The notes below the pieces were generated by a model, which worked only from the letters and a program-made list of their open reading frames with translations, was not told the DNA's origin and made no database searches. 64,000 nt of DNA from assembly GCF_036241575.1 (NCBI RefSeq), contig NZ_CP108455.1, positions 6,617,001 through 6,681,000 on the forward strand. Direction: 5' to 3'. Made by a program: the position numbers and the translations under genes. Origin of the DNA: Streptomyces sp. NBC_01267 (lineage in GTDB: Bacteria; Actinomycetota; Actinomycetes; Streptomycetales; Streptomycetaceae). Shown piece after piece: positions 47,536-54,206 of the stretch (position 1 is its first letter; each line of letters opens with the position of its first letter).

Positions 47536-49215
47536 ATGGCGTCGACCAATGCGACGGAGGAGTTCCGGTCCGCACGGGATTTCCTGCTCCGGAACCGCGA
47601 GGAGTACCGCACGGCCTACGAGGGCTTCAGCTGGCCGCGGCCCGAGCATTTCAACTGGGCGCTCGAATGGTTCGACGTCATCGCACGGGACAACGACCGG
47701 ACCGCGCTGCACATCGTCGAGGAGGACGGCACCGGGAGCAAGGTCTCGTTCGCCGAGATGTCCAGGCGGTCCGACCGCGCGGCGAACTGGCTGCGGGCCC
47801 GGGGCGTCCGGCCGGGCGACCGCATCCTCGTCATGCTCGGCAACCAGCAGGAACTGTGGGAGACGGCGCTGGCCGCGATGAAGCTGCGCGCCGTCGTCAT
47901 CCCGGCGACCCCGCTGCTCGGGCCCGTCGATCTGCGCGACCGGATCGACCGCGGCCGGGCCCGCCATGTGCTCGTACGGTCCGAGGACACCGCCAAGTTC
48001 GCCGGTGTGGAGGGCACTTACACCCGGATCGCGGTCGGTGACGACGTCCCGGCGGGCTGGCTGTCGTACGCGGACGCCGCCGACGCCTCCGCCGACTTCG
48101 AGCCCGACGGACCCACCGGCGCCGACGATCCGCTGATGCTGTACTTCACCTCCGGGACGACCGCCCGGCCCAAACTGGTCGAGCACACCCACACGTCCTA
48201 CCCGGTCGGCCACCTGGCGACGATGTACTGGATCGGTCTGCGGCCCGGCGACGTCCACCTCAACATCTCCTCGCCCGGCTGGGCCAAGCACGCCTGGTCG
48301 AACCTCTTCGCGCCGTGGAACGCCGAGGCGACGGTGTTCATCCACAACTACACCCGCTTCGACCCCACCCGGCTGATGGCCGAGATGGACCGGGTGGGGG
48401 TGACGTCCTTCTGCGCGCCGCCGACCGTCTGGCGGATGCTGATCCAGGCCGACCTCGGTCAGCTGCGGACCCCGCCGCGCGAGGTCGCAGCCGCGGGCGA
48501 GCCGCTCAACCCGGAGGTCATCGAGACGGTGCGGCGCGAGTGGGGGGTGACGATCCGCGACGGCTTCGGGCAGACCGAGACCGCCGTCCAGGTCGCCAAC
48601 TCCCCCGGGCAGCTGCTCAAAGCGGGCTCCATGGGCCGTCCGACACCCGGGTACAAGGTCGAACTGCTCGACCCGGTCACCGGGGAGCCCGGGGCGAGCG
48701 AAGGGGAGATCTCGCTCGATCTCGCCGCGCGTCCGGTCGGACTGATGACGGGCTACTGGGGCGAGCCGGAGCGGACCGCCGAGGCGATGGCCGGTGGTTA
48801 CTACCGCACCGGGGACATCGGCTCGCGCGACGCCGACGGCTACATCACCTACATCGGCCGGTCCGACGACGTCTTCAAGGCGTCCGACTACAAGATCTCG
48901 CCGTTCGAGCTGGAGAGCGCCCTCCTGGAGCACGAGGCCGTGGCGGAGGCCGCGGTCGTCCCGGCGCCCGATCCGCTGCGGCTCGCCGTGCCGAAGGCGT
49001 ACGTCGTACTCGCCGAGGGCTGGGAGCCCGGACCCGACGTGGCGAAGCTGCTCTTCGCGCACTCACGCGCGGTGCTCGCCCCGTACAAGCGGATCCGGCG
49101 GATCGAGTTCGGCGAACTGCCCAAGACGGTCTCCGGGAAGATCCGCAGGATCGAACTGCGCGAGGCGACAGCGGCGGGCTCCCCGGCGGAGTACCTGGAA
49201 GGGGACCTGAGGTGA
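47536..49215 (+). CDS. AMP-dependent acyl-CoA synthetase
   Basis: 559 residues. ATP-binding P-loop LYFTSGTTARPK near 197-208, the YRTGDI region near 422 and the C-terminal catalytic Lys in PKTVSGKIRR near 535. It activates a carboxylic acid through an acyl-adenylate to the CoA thioester. It is related to medium-chain and acetyl-CoA synthetase-like enzymes. GAGGAG lies five bases before the ATG. The stop overlaps the start of the next ligase gene by GTGA. Confidence 0.9.
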   Translation: MASTNATEEFRSARDFLLRNREEYRTAYEGFSWPRPEHFNWALEWFDVIARDNDRTALHIVEEDGTGSKVSFAEMSRRSDRAANWLRARGVRPGDRILVMLGNQQELWETALAAMKLRAVVIPATPLLGPVDLRDRIDRGRARHVLVRSEDTAKFAGVEGTYTRIAVGDDVPAGWLSYADAADASADFEPDGPTGADDPLMLYFTSGTTARPKLVEHTHTSYPVGHLATMYWIGLRPGDVHLNISSPGWAKHAWSNLFAPWNAEATVFIHNYTRFDPTRLMAEMDRVGVTSFCAPPTVWRMLIQADLGQLRTPPREVAAAGEPLNPEVIETVRREWGVTIRDGFGQTETAVQVANSPGQLLKAGSMGRPTPGYKVELLDPVTGEPGASEGEISLDLAARPVGLMTGYWGEPERTAEAMAGGYYRTGDIGSRDADGYITYIGRSDDVFKASDYKISPFELESALLEHEAVAEAAVVPAPDPLRLAVPKAYVVLAEGWEPGPDVAKLLFAHSRAVLAPYKRIRRIEFGELPKTVSGKIRRIELREATAAGSPAEYLEGDLR

Positions 49216-49922
49216 CGCTCGCCTACGAGCACGGGACCGGCTCGACCCCGCTCCTCGGCGACACGATCGGCGGCAACCTCGACCGCACGATCGCCGCCTT
49301 TCCCGGGCGCGAGGCACTGGTCGACGTGGTGTCCGGGCGGCGCTGGACCTACCGTCAGTTCGGCGCGGCGGTGGACGAACTGGCCCGGGGACTTCTCGGT
49401 ACCGGCGTCGGCAAGGGCGACCGGGTCGGCATCTGGGCGGTCAACTGCCCCGAGTGGGTGCTCGTCCAGTACGCCACCGCCCGCATCGGCGCGATCATGG
49501 TGAACATCAACCCGGCCTACCGCTCCCACGAGCTGGAGTTCGTCCTGAAGCAGGCCGGCATCACGCTGCTCGTCGCGTCGCAGCGGCACAAGGGGAGCGA
49601 CTACCGGGCCCTGGTCGACGAGGTGCGCGGCAACTGCCCCGAGCTGCGGTCCGTGCACTACATCGGCGACGCCTCCTGGGGCGAACTGACCGCCGCCGCC
49701 CGGCCGGAGCCGCTCGAAGCGCAGCTCTCCGGCGTCCGGCTCTCCTGCGACGAGCCGATCAACATCCAGTACACCTCGGGCACCACCGGATTCCCGAAGG
49801 GCGCCACCCTCTCCCACCACAACATCCTCAACAACGGTTACTTCGTCGGCGAGTTGGTGGGGTACTCGGAGAAGGACCGGATCTGTCTGCCGGTCCCCTT
49901 CTACCACTGCTTGGATACGTGA
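49212..49922 (+). pseudogene. Acyl-CoA ligase (FadD-like), 5' part only, disrupted by prophage integration
   Basis: 236 codons of a gene normally about 540 long. The P-loop YTSGTTGFPKG is present. The frame runs normally to VPFYHC, the start of the family motif FYHCFGM, then leaves the family and stops after three phage-derived codons (L-D-T). The C-terminal catalytic half must be at the other prophage end. If made, the fragment keeps the N-domain but lacks the C-terminal lysine and would be inactive. Confidence 0.92.
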
Positions 49923-49945
49923 ACACCTATGCAATCAAGGCTCGG
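49881..49945. other. attL junction of the prophage
   Basis: Host coding sequence ends and phage sequence begins around TACCACTGCTT (49902-49912). As I recall, the phage R4 attB and attP share a core GAAGCAGTGGTA, and the reverse complement here reads AAGCAGTGGTA. The host half (reverse GTAGAAGGGGACCGGCAGAC) closely resembles R4 attB, while the phage half (CACGTATCC) does not resemble R4 attP. Serine integrases leave a 2-bp crossover, so exact limits need the attR side. Confidence 0.75.
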
Positions 49946-49963
49946 GGCCGCATACTTGCCAGT

Positions 49964-51517
49964 GTGAGCAATGGGGAAGAGCTGCCGCCCGAGCAGCTGA
50001 TGGACATCTACGCCCGCAAGTCCGTCAAGATCGAGGGACGTCGTGGGGACCTGTCGCCGGCCATGCAGGAGGGTCGGGGACGCGACTGGGGGGAGTGGCA
50101 AGGGCTCACTGTACGCAGGGTGTGGGCCGACAAGCTGAGCGCGTCGAAGAACATCAAGCGCCCCGACTATGACCGGGCGCTTTTGGCGTTGGCGAATGGG
50201 GAGATCAAGACACTGTGGTGTTACAAGCTCGACCGGTTCAGTCGAAAAGGCGCTCTCGCGGTCCTGTCTGTCCTTGAGGGGCTGAACGGCGGGCGGATCA
50301 TTTTCGGAGAAGACGGCCTGGACTCGTCGGACCCGAACCATCGTCGAATGATCATGTGGAAGGCCGAGGACGCCCGAGAGGAATCGGAGCGGATCTCTAA
50401 GCGCGTAACGGACACTAAAACGTCGCAGCGCGACAGGGGCGAATGGGTGTCCGGCCGAGTCCCTTACGGGCTCGTGGCCGACGAGGACCGGAAGCTGATC
50501 CCAGATACATCCAGGGCTCATCCCGAGCACCCCAACAAGGGCAGCAAGGCGACCATCGCAAAGCGTATTTTCGAACGCGCTGCGGGCGGTAAAACCCTCC
50601 GGGAAATCGCGGCCGAACTGGACAACGAGGGCATCCCGGGGCCTATGGGCGGCTTCTGGAATCCCAACACTATCTACCGACTGCTACACAATCCCGCGCT
50701 GAGCGGGTGGCAGGTGGTGAAGCTGGGCAACGGCCCGGGAACCATCTATACGGACCCCAAGGGGAAGCGAGTTCGCGCAGGTGTGTGCCTGGTATCGGAT
50801 GCGGACAGGGAGCGGGCCACCCGGACAATTGCCGGGCACCAGAAGCCGGACAAGACCACGTCAGGCACGGCCCGGGGGCGGCGCCATCATCTGCTGACGG
50901 ACCTGACGGAGTGCGCCACGTGCGGACGCTCCGCGCCTATGTCCAGCCGCTCCTATGCCTGCATGTCGACGCAAGGGCACAGGTGCGCAGCTCCTGCGTC
51001 GGCGTACGCTCCGCCCCTGGAACGGTTCGTCAGGGACCAGTGGCTCAACCAGCTGACCAACTCCGACCCAGAGGACCCGCTACTAGTGGTGGTGGCTCAG
51101 CGCTGGGGGGTGCTCACACAGCCCGAGGAGACGGCGGAAATCGAAGAGGCTCGTGCGTCACTGGCAGCCGCTGAGAGCCAAATGGAGCGACTCTTGAGAG
51201 ACCGTCGCAAGGGGCTCTACGAAGGCCCCGCAGCACGGTTCTTCGAGCCGGCGTGGGACGACGTCAACCGGGACATGCAGGAAGCCAGGACGCTGCTCAA
51301 GGGCGTGGGAGGTGTCGCGGTAGATATCAGCTTCCTGCTTGACCACCACACCGCCATGGAGGCATGGGAGGCGGCTGACATCCCGCTACGGCGCGAGCTG
51401 CTGCGGCTGGCTATAGATCGCATCAAGATCAACAAGGTAACGACCGTCTCAAAGCGTGGCGAGTTCAACGGGTTTGATCGCGTGGACATCCGATGGGCCA
51501 CTGTGAGCGAGGTCTGA
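49964..51517 (+). CDS. Large serine recombinase (phage integrase)
   Basis: 517 residues. Catalytic domain with nucleophile Ser20 in IYARKS, then LWCYKLDRFSRKG and the helix E region. Recombinase domain with YRLLHNPALSG. Zinc ribbon CATCGRS ... YACMS ... RCAAP, coiled coil (about 410-450) and a C-terminal segment. It catalyses attP x attB integration without host factors. GTG at 49964 is preferred because it keeps the N-terminus short; GTG at 49919, almost on the att core, and ATG at 50000 are alternatives. No strong ribosome site is seen, so a leaderless message is possible. No excision factor was found nearby. Confidence 0.93.
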   Translation: MSNGEELPPEQLMDIYARKSVKIEGRRGDLSPAMQEGRGRDWGEWQGLTVRRVWADKLSASKNIKRPDYDRALLALANGEIKTLWCYKLDRFSRKGALAVLSVLEGLNGGRIIFGEDGLDSSDPNHRRMIMWKAEDAREESERISKRVTDTKTSQRDRGEWVSGRVPYGLVADEDRKLIPDTSRAHPEHPNKGSKATIAKRIFERAAGGKTLREIAAELDNEGIPGPMGGFWNPNTIYRLLHNPALSGWQVVKLGNGPGTIYTDPKGKRVRAGVCLVSDADRERATRTIAGHQKPDKTTSGTARGRRHHLLTDLTECATCGRSAPMSSRSYACMSTQGHRCAAPASAYAPPLERFVRDQWLNQLTNSDPEDPLLVVVAQRWGVLTQPEETAEIEEARASLAAAESQMERLLRDRRKGLYEGPAARFFEPAWDDVNRDMQEARTLLKGVGGVAVDISFLLDHHTAMEAWEAADIPLRRELLRLAIDRIKINKVTTVSKRGEFNGFDRVDIRWATVSEV

Positions 51518-51614
51518 CAGGTAACGATCCGGTAACCACAGGAAGGCGCCAGGAGCCCGTTCCACGTCGCCCCGAGCCTCCTCCGCCCATCTCGCGGGAG
51601 CCGCCCACCTGCTG

Positions 51615-51642
51615 AGTTATCCACAGGCGCCTGTGGATAACT
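51615..51642. repeat. 28-bp perfect palindrome with two DnaA boxes
   Basis: Left arm AGTTATCCACAGGC, right arm its exact complement GCCTGTGGATAACT, no spacer. Each arm contains TTATCCACA, the consensus DnaA box, in opposite orientations. It lies 98 bases after the integrase stop. Confidence 0.9.
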
Positions 51643-51702
51643 ACAGACCGTGTGTGAACGGTGAGTAGTTGTACCTCTGCGTAGCTGACTAGCAGCAGTA
51701 CC

Positions 51703-51795
51703 GTGCAGAAATGCAGAACTGGACCCTATTTTCTAAACCCCTTAGAGACTCTCTAGAGGGTTTAGAAAATAGGGTCCAGTTCTGCATTTCTGCAC
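51703..51795. repeat. 93-nt near-perfect inverted repeat
   Basis: The left arm 51703-51740 starts GTGCAGAAATGCAGAACTGG. The right arm 51758-51795 is its exact complement over 38 bases. The 17-base centre can continue the stem (TAGAGA with TCTCTA around a single C) with one mismatch and one wobble. No target duplication flanks it. Such length is unusual for a phage terminator. Confidence 0.92.
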
Positions 51796-51882
51796 ACGGC
51801 CCAGCGGAGGGCGGAGGCAGGCTGACGAGGAGCTGAAAAGTCGCATCTGACATTTACCCCCCTGCCGACCCATAACTGTAGT

Positions 51883-51916
51883 AGAGGGTTTTACGCGCAC
51901 GCGCGCGAGACCCTCT
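51883..51916. terminator. Small hairpin
   Basis: AGAGGGT at 51883-51889 pairs with ACCCTCT at 51910-51916 around an alternating CG-rich loop. Possible terminator. Confidence 0.4.
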
Positions 51917-51917
51917 C

Positions 51918-51983
51918 GCCGGCGTCGCTCCCTCGTGCTCCCCGTACTCTCCTCCGGGTCGAGCCAGGTTGAGCGACGCCGGC
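51918..51983. repeat. 13-bp inverted repeat, 40-base spacer
   Basis: GCCGGCGTCGCTC (51918-51930) and GAGCGACGCCGGC (51971-51983) are exact complements. The spacing suits two operator half-sites or a large hairpin. Confidence 0.75.
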
Positions 51984-52115
51984 CCCTTCAACCAGTAGGG
52001 CGGGTGGACGGATTCCGGCGACTAGCGCGGAGCCTGGCCTGCCCTACTTGCAGACTTGTAGCGGCACGATATGAGCTGGGCCGCGCAGCCGGGTAGTGGA
52101 TGAGCCCCGGCACAC

Positions 52116-52197
52116 GCGTTGGGCGCTGGGACGCAACGGGGGCTGTAAACCCCTGGTCGGGGCACCGACTTGACCGGTTCGATTCCGGGACGACGCA
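52116..52197 (+). tRNA. tRNA-Tyr(GTA)-like
   Basis: 82 nt. Anticodon arm GGGGG-CTGTAAA-CCCCT reads GTA. A perfect 5-bp long variable arm (GTCGG/CCGAC) is as expected for bacterial tRNA-Tyr. The T loop is TTCGATT with a 4-bp stem plus one mismatch. The acceptor pairs at six of seven positions. The D arm is short and U8 is missing, so it may be degenerate. Confidence 0.5.
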
Positions 52198-52239
52198 CGA
52201 CGTGCACCTACGGGGCTTCCTGGGGCTACGGTGCGCTCC

Positions 52240-52283
52240 CCCTTGGCTAGGCCGGTTTCACACCCGGCTGTTGATGCCAAGGG
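52240..52283. repeat. Two-part stem-loop between tRNA-like genes
   Basis: CCCTTGGC (52240-52247) pairs with GCCAAGGG (52276-52283). Inside, GCCGG and CCGGC pair around an 8-base loop. It may be a processing signal, terminator or decayed tRNA remnant. Confidence 0.55.
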
Positions 52284-52364
52284 TGTAAAGCCCTGGTGGA
52301 CCGCTCAGCGAGAGCGACGACGGACACAGTTCGTATGCCAGCTCGCTGATGTCGCCAGGGCCAT

Positions 52365-52436
52365 GGCTAGGTAGCTCAGCGGTAGAGCGCCGGTTTCATA
52401 CGCCGGAGGGCGGTGGTTCGAATCCATCCCTTGCCA
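52365..52436 (+). tRNA. tRNA-Met(CAT)
   Basis: 72 nt. D arm GCTC/GAGC, anticodon arm CCGGT-TTCATAC-GCCGG with CAT, T arm GGTGG-TTCGAAT-CCATC, acceptor GGCTAGG/CCTTGCC with one U-U mismatch. The G1-C72 pair suggests an elongator (or lysidine tRNA-Ile2) rather than the initiator. Confidence 0.88.
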
Positions 52437-52441
52437 CCCGC

Positions 52442-52525
52442 GCATCACGCGGTATGAGGCAGTACACGCGCGCCGAAGAACGCACCCGGCGGTGTAATCG
52501 CAGGTTCGAATCCTGCCGTGATGCA
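52442..52525 (+). other. tRNA-like element with an abnormal anticodon-position loop
   Basis: Perfect 8-bp acceptor-like stem GCATCACG/CGTGATGC, perfect T arm GCAGG-TTCGAAT-CCTGC and a 3-bp D-like arm (GTA/TAC) with GG in the loop. Where the anticodon arm should be, CGCCG/CGGCG encloses an 11-base loop AAGAACGCACC with no U at all, so no ordinary anticodon can be read. The 8-bp acceptor recalls tRNA-His. Confidence 0.6.
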
Positions 52526-52528
52526 CGA

Positions 52529-52603
52529 CGGGATATGGCGCAGCTTGGACAGCGCATCCGCTTTGGGAGCGGAGGGCCGCAGGTTCGAATCCTGCTATCC
52601 CGA
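52529..52603 (+). tRNA. tRNA-Pro(TGG)
   Basis: 75 nt with a complete cloverleaf: acceptor CGGGATA/TATCCCG, D stem GCGC/GCGC, anticodon arm TCCGC-TTTGGGA-GCGGA with TGG, T arm GCAGG-TTCGAAT-CCTGC. Confidence 0.95.
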
Positions 52604-52611
52604 CACAGACA

Positions 52612-52652
52612 AGCCCCGCCACGGTGACGACCACTCACCCGTGAGCGGGGCT
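52612..52652. terminator. Hairpin after the tRNA cluster
   Basis: AGCCCCGC (52612-52619) pairs with GCGGGGCT (52645-52652), with partial inner pairing ACGGTG/CACCCGT. It separates the tRNAs from the convergent lipoprotein gene. Confidence 0.7.
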
Positions 52653-52669
52653 GACTACGTCCTGGTGGA

Positions 52670-53287
52670 TCAGGCTGAAGGCAGCGCAACCGTGAACGCC
52701 GGCCCGTCCGCCGGGCTGTTGTTGTCGTTGTAGCTGACGACGCCGTCCTTGTGCCCGACGTCAAGCACCAGCTTGCCCGTGGCCGACTGTCCGGGCTTGT
52801 ACGTGGTGTCCAGGTCCGGCCCGTCTCCCACACCTTCCAGCGTGGTGCAGTCCTGAGCCGCTGTCTTGGCGTCCTCCCACTGCATCATGCCGTAGGCGGA
52901 GAACTCCGCCGGCGTTGTGCCGACGTTCGTCACGGTGAGGGTGAGGACGACGTATTGGCCCTTCTCGGGCTTGTTCGTCGTGTCGATTTCTGCGGGCGTC
53001 ACGTACTTCGCGCTGACAGCAGTCACGCGCATGTGGGTCGTCGTGACGATCCGGTCTCCGTCGTCGCTCATCTGCCCCGTGACGTACTCACCGCTCTCCC
53101 CGATTTTCAGAGCCAGTGCCTTGGGGGCGGACGGGGAAGGCGCCGGAGCTTCCTCCGCGGCCTTCTTCGCGGGCGCTGGTGCAGCCGTGTGCGGAGCCTT
53201 TGCCGGGCTGTCGGAGGAGCAGCCAGCGGCGAGCGCTGACGCTGCGACAAGCGGCACTGCGGACATGGCGATACGACTGAGACGCAT
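52670..53287 (-). CDS. Lipoprotein with DUF4352-like domain, probable lysogenic conversion gene
   Basis: 205 residues. Lipoprotein signal with lipobox LAAGC at about 19-23, an Ala/Pro-rich linker, then an immunoglobulin-like domain (YVVLTLTVTNVGTTPAEFSA, YKPGQSATGKLVLDV) typical of DUF4352. It is the only reverse-strand gene of ordinary size in this part of the prophage and has its own terminator, as in morons expressed from a lysogen. It might alter surface properties or exclude related phages; that is inference. Confidence 0.8.
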   Translation of the reverse strand: MRLSRIAMSAVPLVAASALAAGCSSDSPAKAPHTAAPAPAKKAAEEAPAPSPSAPKALALKIGESGEYVTGQMSDDGDRIVTTTHMRVTAVSAKYVTPAEIDTTNKPEKGQYVVLTLTVTNVGTTPAEFSAYGMMQWEDAKTAAQDCTTLEGVGDGPDLDTTYKPGQSATGKLVLDVGHKDGVVSYNDNNSPADGPAFTVALPSA

Positions 53288-53370
53288 GGTCCCCCCAATT
53301 GAGCTGAGCGGCCTCCCCAGACCGCGAACTGACCCTGACAGTACGGCAACTGACCCTCGGAGGATGTGCG

Positions 53371-53676
53371 ATGGCGTGGGAAGGAAGTACACGTCGAAGC
53401 CGTCTGCCGAAGGACTGGCCGCGGATCCGGCGCCGCATCATCCGCCGCGACGGTGGCCAGTGCACGGCGCTGCACAGCGACGGCCGGCGGTGCGATCTGC
53501 CGGGTACCGACGTGGACCACATCGCCCCTGGCGACGACCACAGGGATGAGAACCTGCGGCTCCTGTGCGCGTGGCATCACCGGCAGAAGAGCAGCAGTGA
53601 GGGCGGCACAGCAGCCAGCCTCACGCGCGTGAGCGTGCACCGCCCACGTCCTACGCATCCGGCACTGGAGGACTAG
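53371..53676 (+). CDS. HNH endonuclease
   Basis: 101 residues. HNH/beta-beta-alpha-metal fold: Cys pair in GGQCTAL and GRRCDLPG, VDHIAPGDDHRDENLRLLCAWHH with the catalytic His and Asn. Such small HNH proteins assist terminase-dependent packaging in many siphoviruses. It lies 1.5 kb before the terminase genes. GGAGG lies seven bases before the ATG. Confidence 0.87.
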   Translation: MAWEGSTRRSRLPKDWPRIRRRIIRRDGGQCTALHSDGRRCDLPGTDVDHIAPGDDHRDENLRLLCAWHHRQKSSSEGGTAASLTRVSVHRPRPTHPALED

Positions 53677-53679
53677 CCC

Positions 53680-53937
53680 ATGAGCGGTGCTCACGTGGTT
53701 CTGGAGGAGGCTGACGACACGGGCGAGGATGGACTGAGCGTTACGCGCGTGATCGTCAATGGTGTTGATGTTGGTCGACTCGCGAAGGCTCCAAAGATCA
53801 ACGTCGGAACTCAGTCTGACCGCGATCTGACGACGGTGACGATCACGCTCGTCCCGAGCCGTCTGGAGATCCGCGGCGAGCATGCTGACGGTGATCGTCG
53901 CGCACCTCGTGCCGGATTCACGGCGAAGATCGCCTGA
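53680..53937 (+). CDS. Hypothetical phage protein, 85 aa
   Basis: Starts three bases after the HNH stop, so probably co-transcribed. Acidic N-terminus, then a beta-rich stretch (TRVIVNGVDVG, TVTITLVPSRLEIRG). Not recognised; it looks like a compact single domain without membrane segments. Confidence 0.65.
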   Translation: MSGAHVVLEEADDTGEDGLSVTRVIVNGVDVGRLAKAPKINVGTQSDRDLTTVTITLVPSRLEIRGEHADGDRRAPRAGFTAKIA

Positions 53938-53941
53938 CCAT

Positions 53942-53983
53942 GATCACCCAGGGGGTGATCCCCGATCTTGGTCTTTGAAGACC
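53942..53983. promoter_or_regulatory. Two adjacent small palindromes
   Basis: GATCACCC-AGG-GGGTGATC (53942-53960) and GGTCTT-TG-AAGACC (53970-53983), directly after the preceding stop. The first may terminate the HNH transcript. Either could be an operator. Confidence 0.45.
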
Positions 53984-54116
53984 GTAAAGGTGCTGGGCGT
54001 CGCGGTCTGTACGGGTCTGGGGACCTGGAATCGGGCCGTGAAGCCGCCTGCCCTGGTAGGCCGTCAGGCGCCCGCCCGGGGCTTCCTGGGGGCACCTGGG
54101 GGTGGAGGCGGGGCCA

Positions 54117-54188
54117 TTTACCGTTACGCGCCCCACGCCTGACGCTGCATGAGATCGCAGGTCACACACCCTTTTACCGTTACACGCC
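54117..54188 (+). promoter_or_regulatory. Direct repeat pair before the prim-pol gene
   Basis: TTTACCGTTACGCGCC at 54117-54132 recurs as TTTACCGTTACACGCC at 54173-54188, one mismatch in 16, copies 56 bases apart. The second copy ends 18 bases before the GTG, next to a TAGGCT box. Likely regulator sites. Confidence 0.6.
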
Positions 54189-54206
54189 GCATGTTAGGCT
54201 GGACCC

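Larger units (their letters stand above)
51518..52114. other. Structured non-coding region after the integrase
   Basis: No gene is supported here. The stretch is packed with inverted repeats: the DnaA-box palindrome, the 93-nt hairpin and two smaller hairpins, listed separately. AT-rich tracts around 51640-51760 contrast with GC-rich repeats after 51890. An origin, packaging or attachment role, or a set of terminators, is possible. Confidence 0.6.

Noticed and set aside
49212..49922. Acyl-CoA ligase as a frameshift or nonsense pseudogene
   Set aside because: The frame is normal up to the att core and then changes to phage sequence. Disruption by integration explains it fully.
51703..51795. 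Insertion sequence or transposon ends
   Set aside because: No transposase gene, no target-site duplication and only 17 bases between the arms.
52276..52300. A second Tyr-like anticodon (TGTAAA) near 52284
   Set aside because: The flanking bases cannot form a 5-bp stem with a 7-base loop and U33, and no T arm follows.
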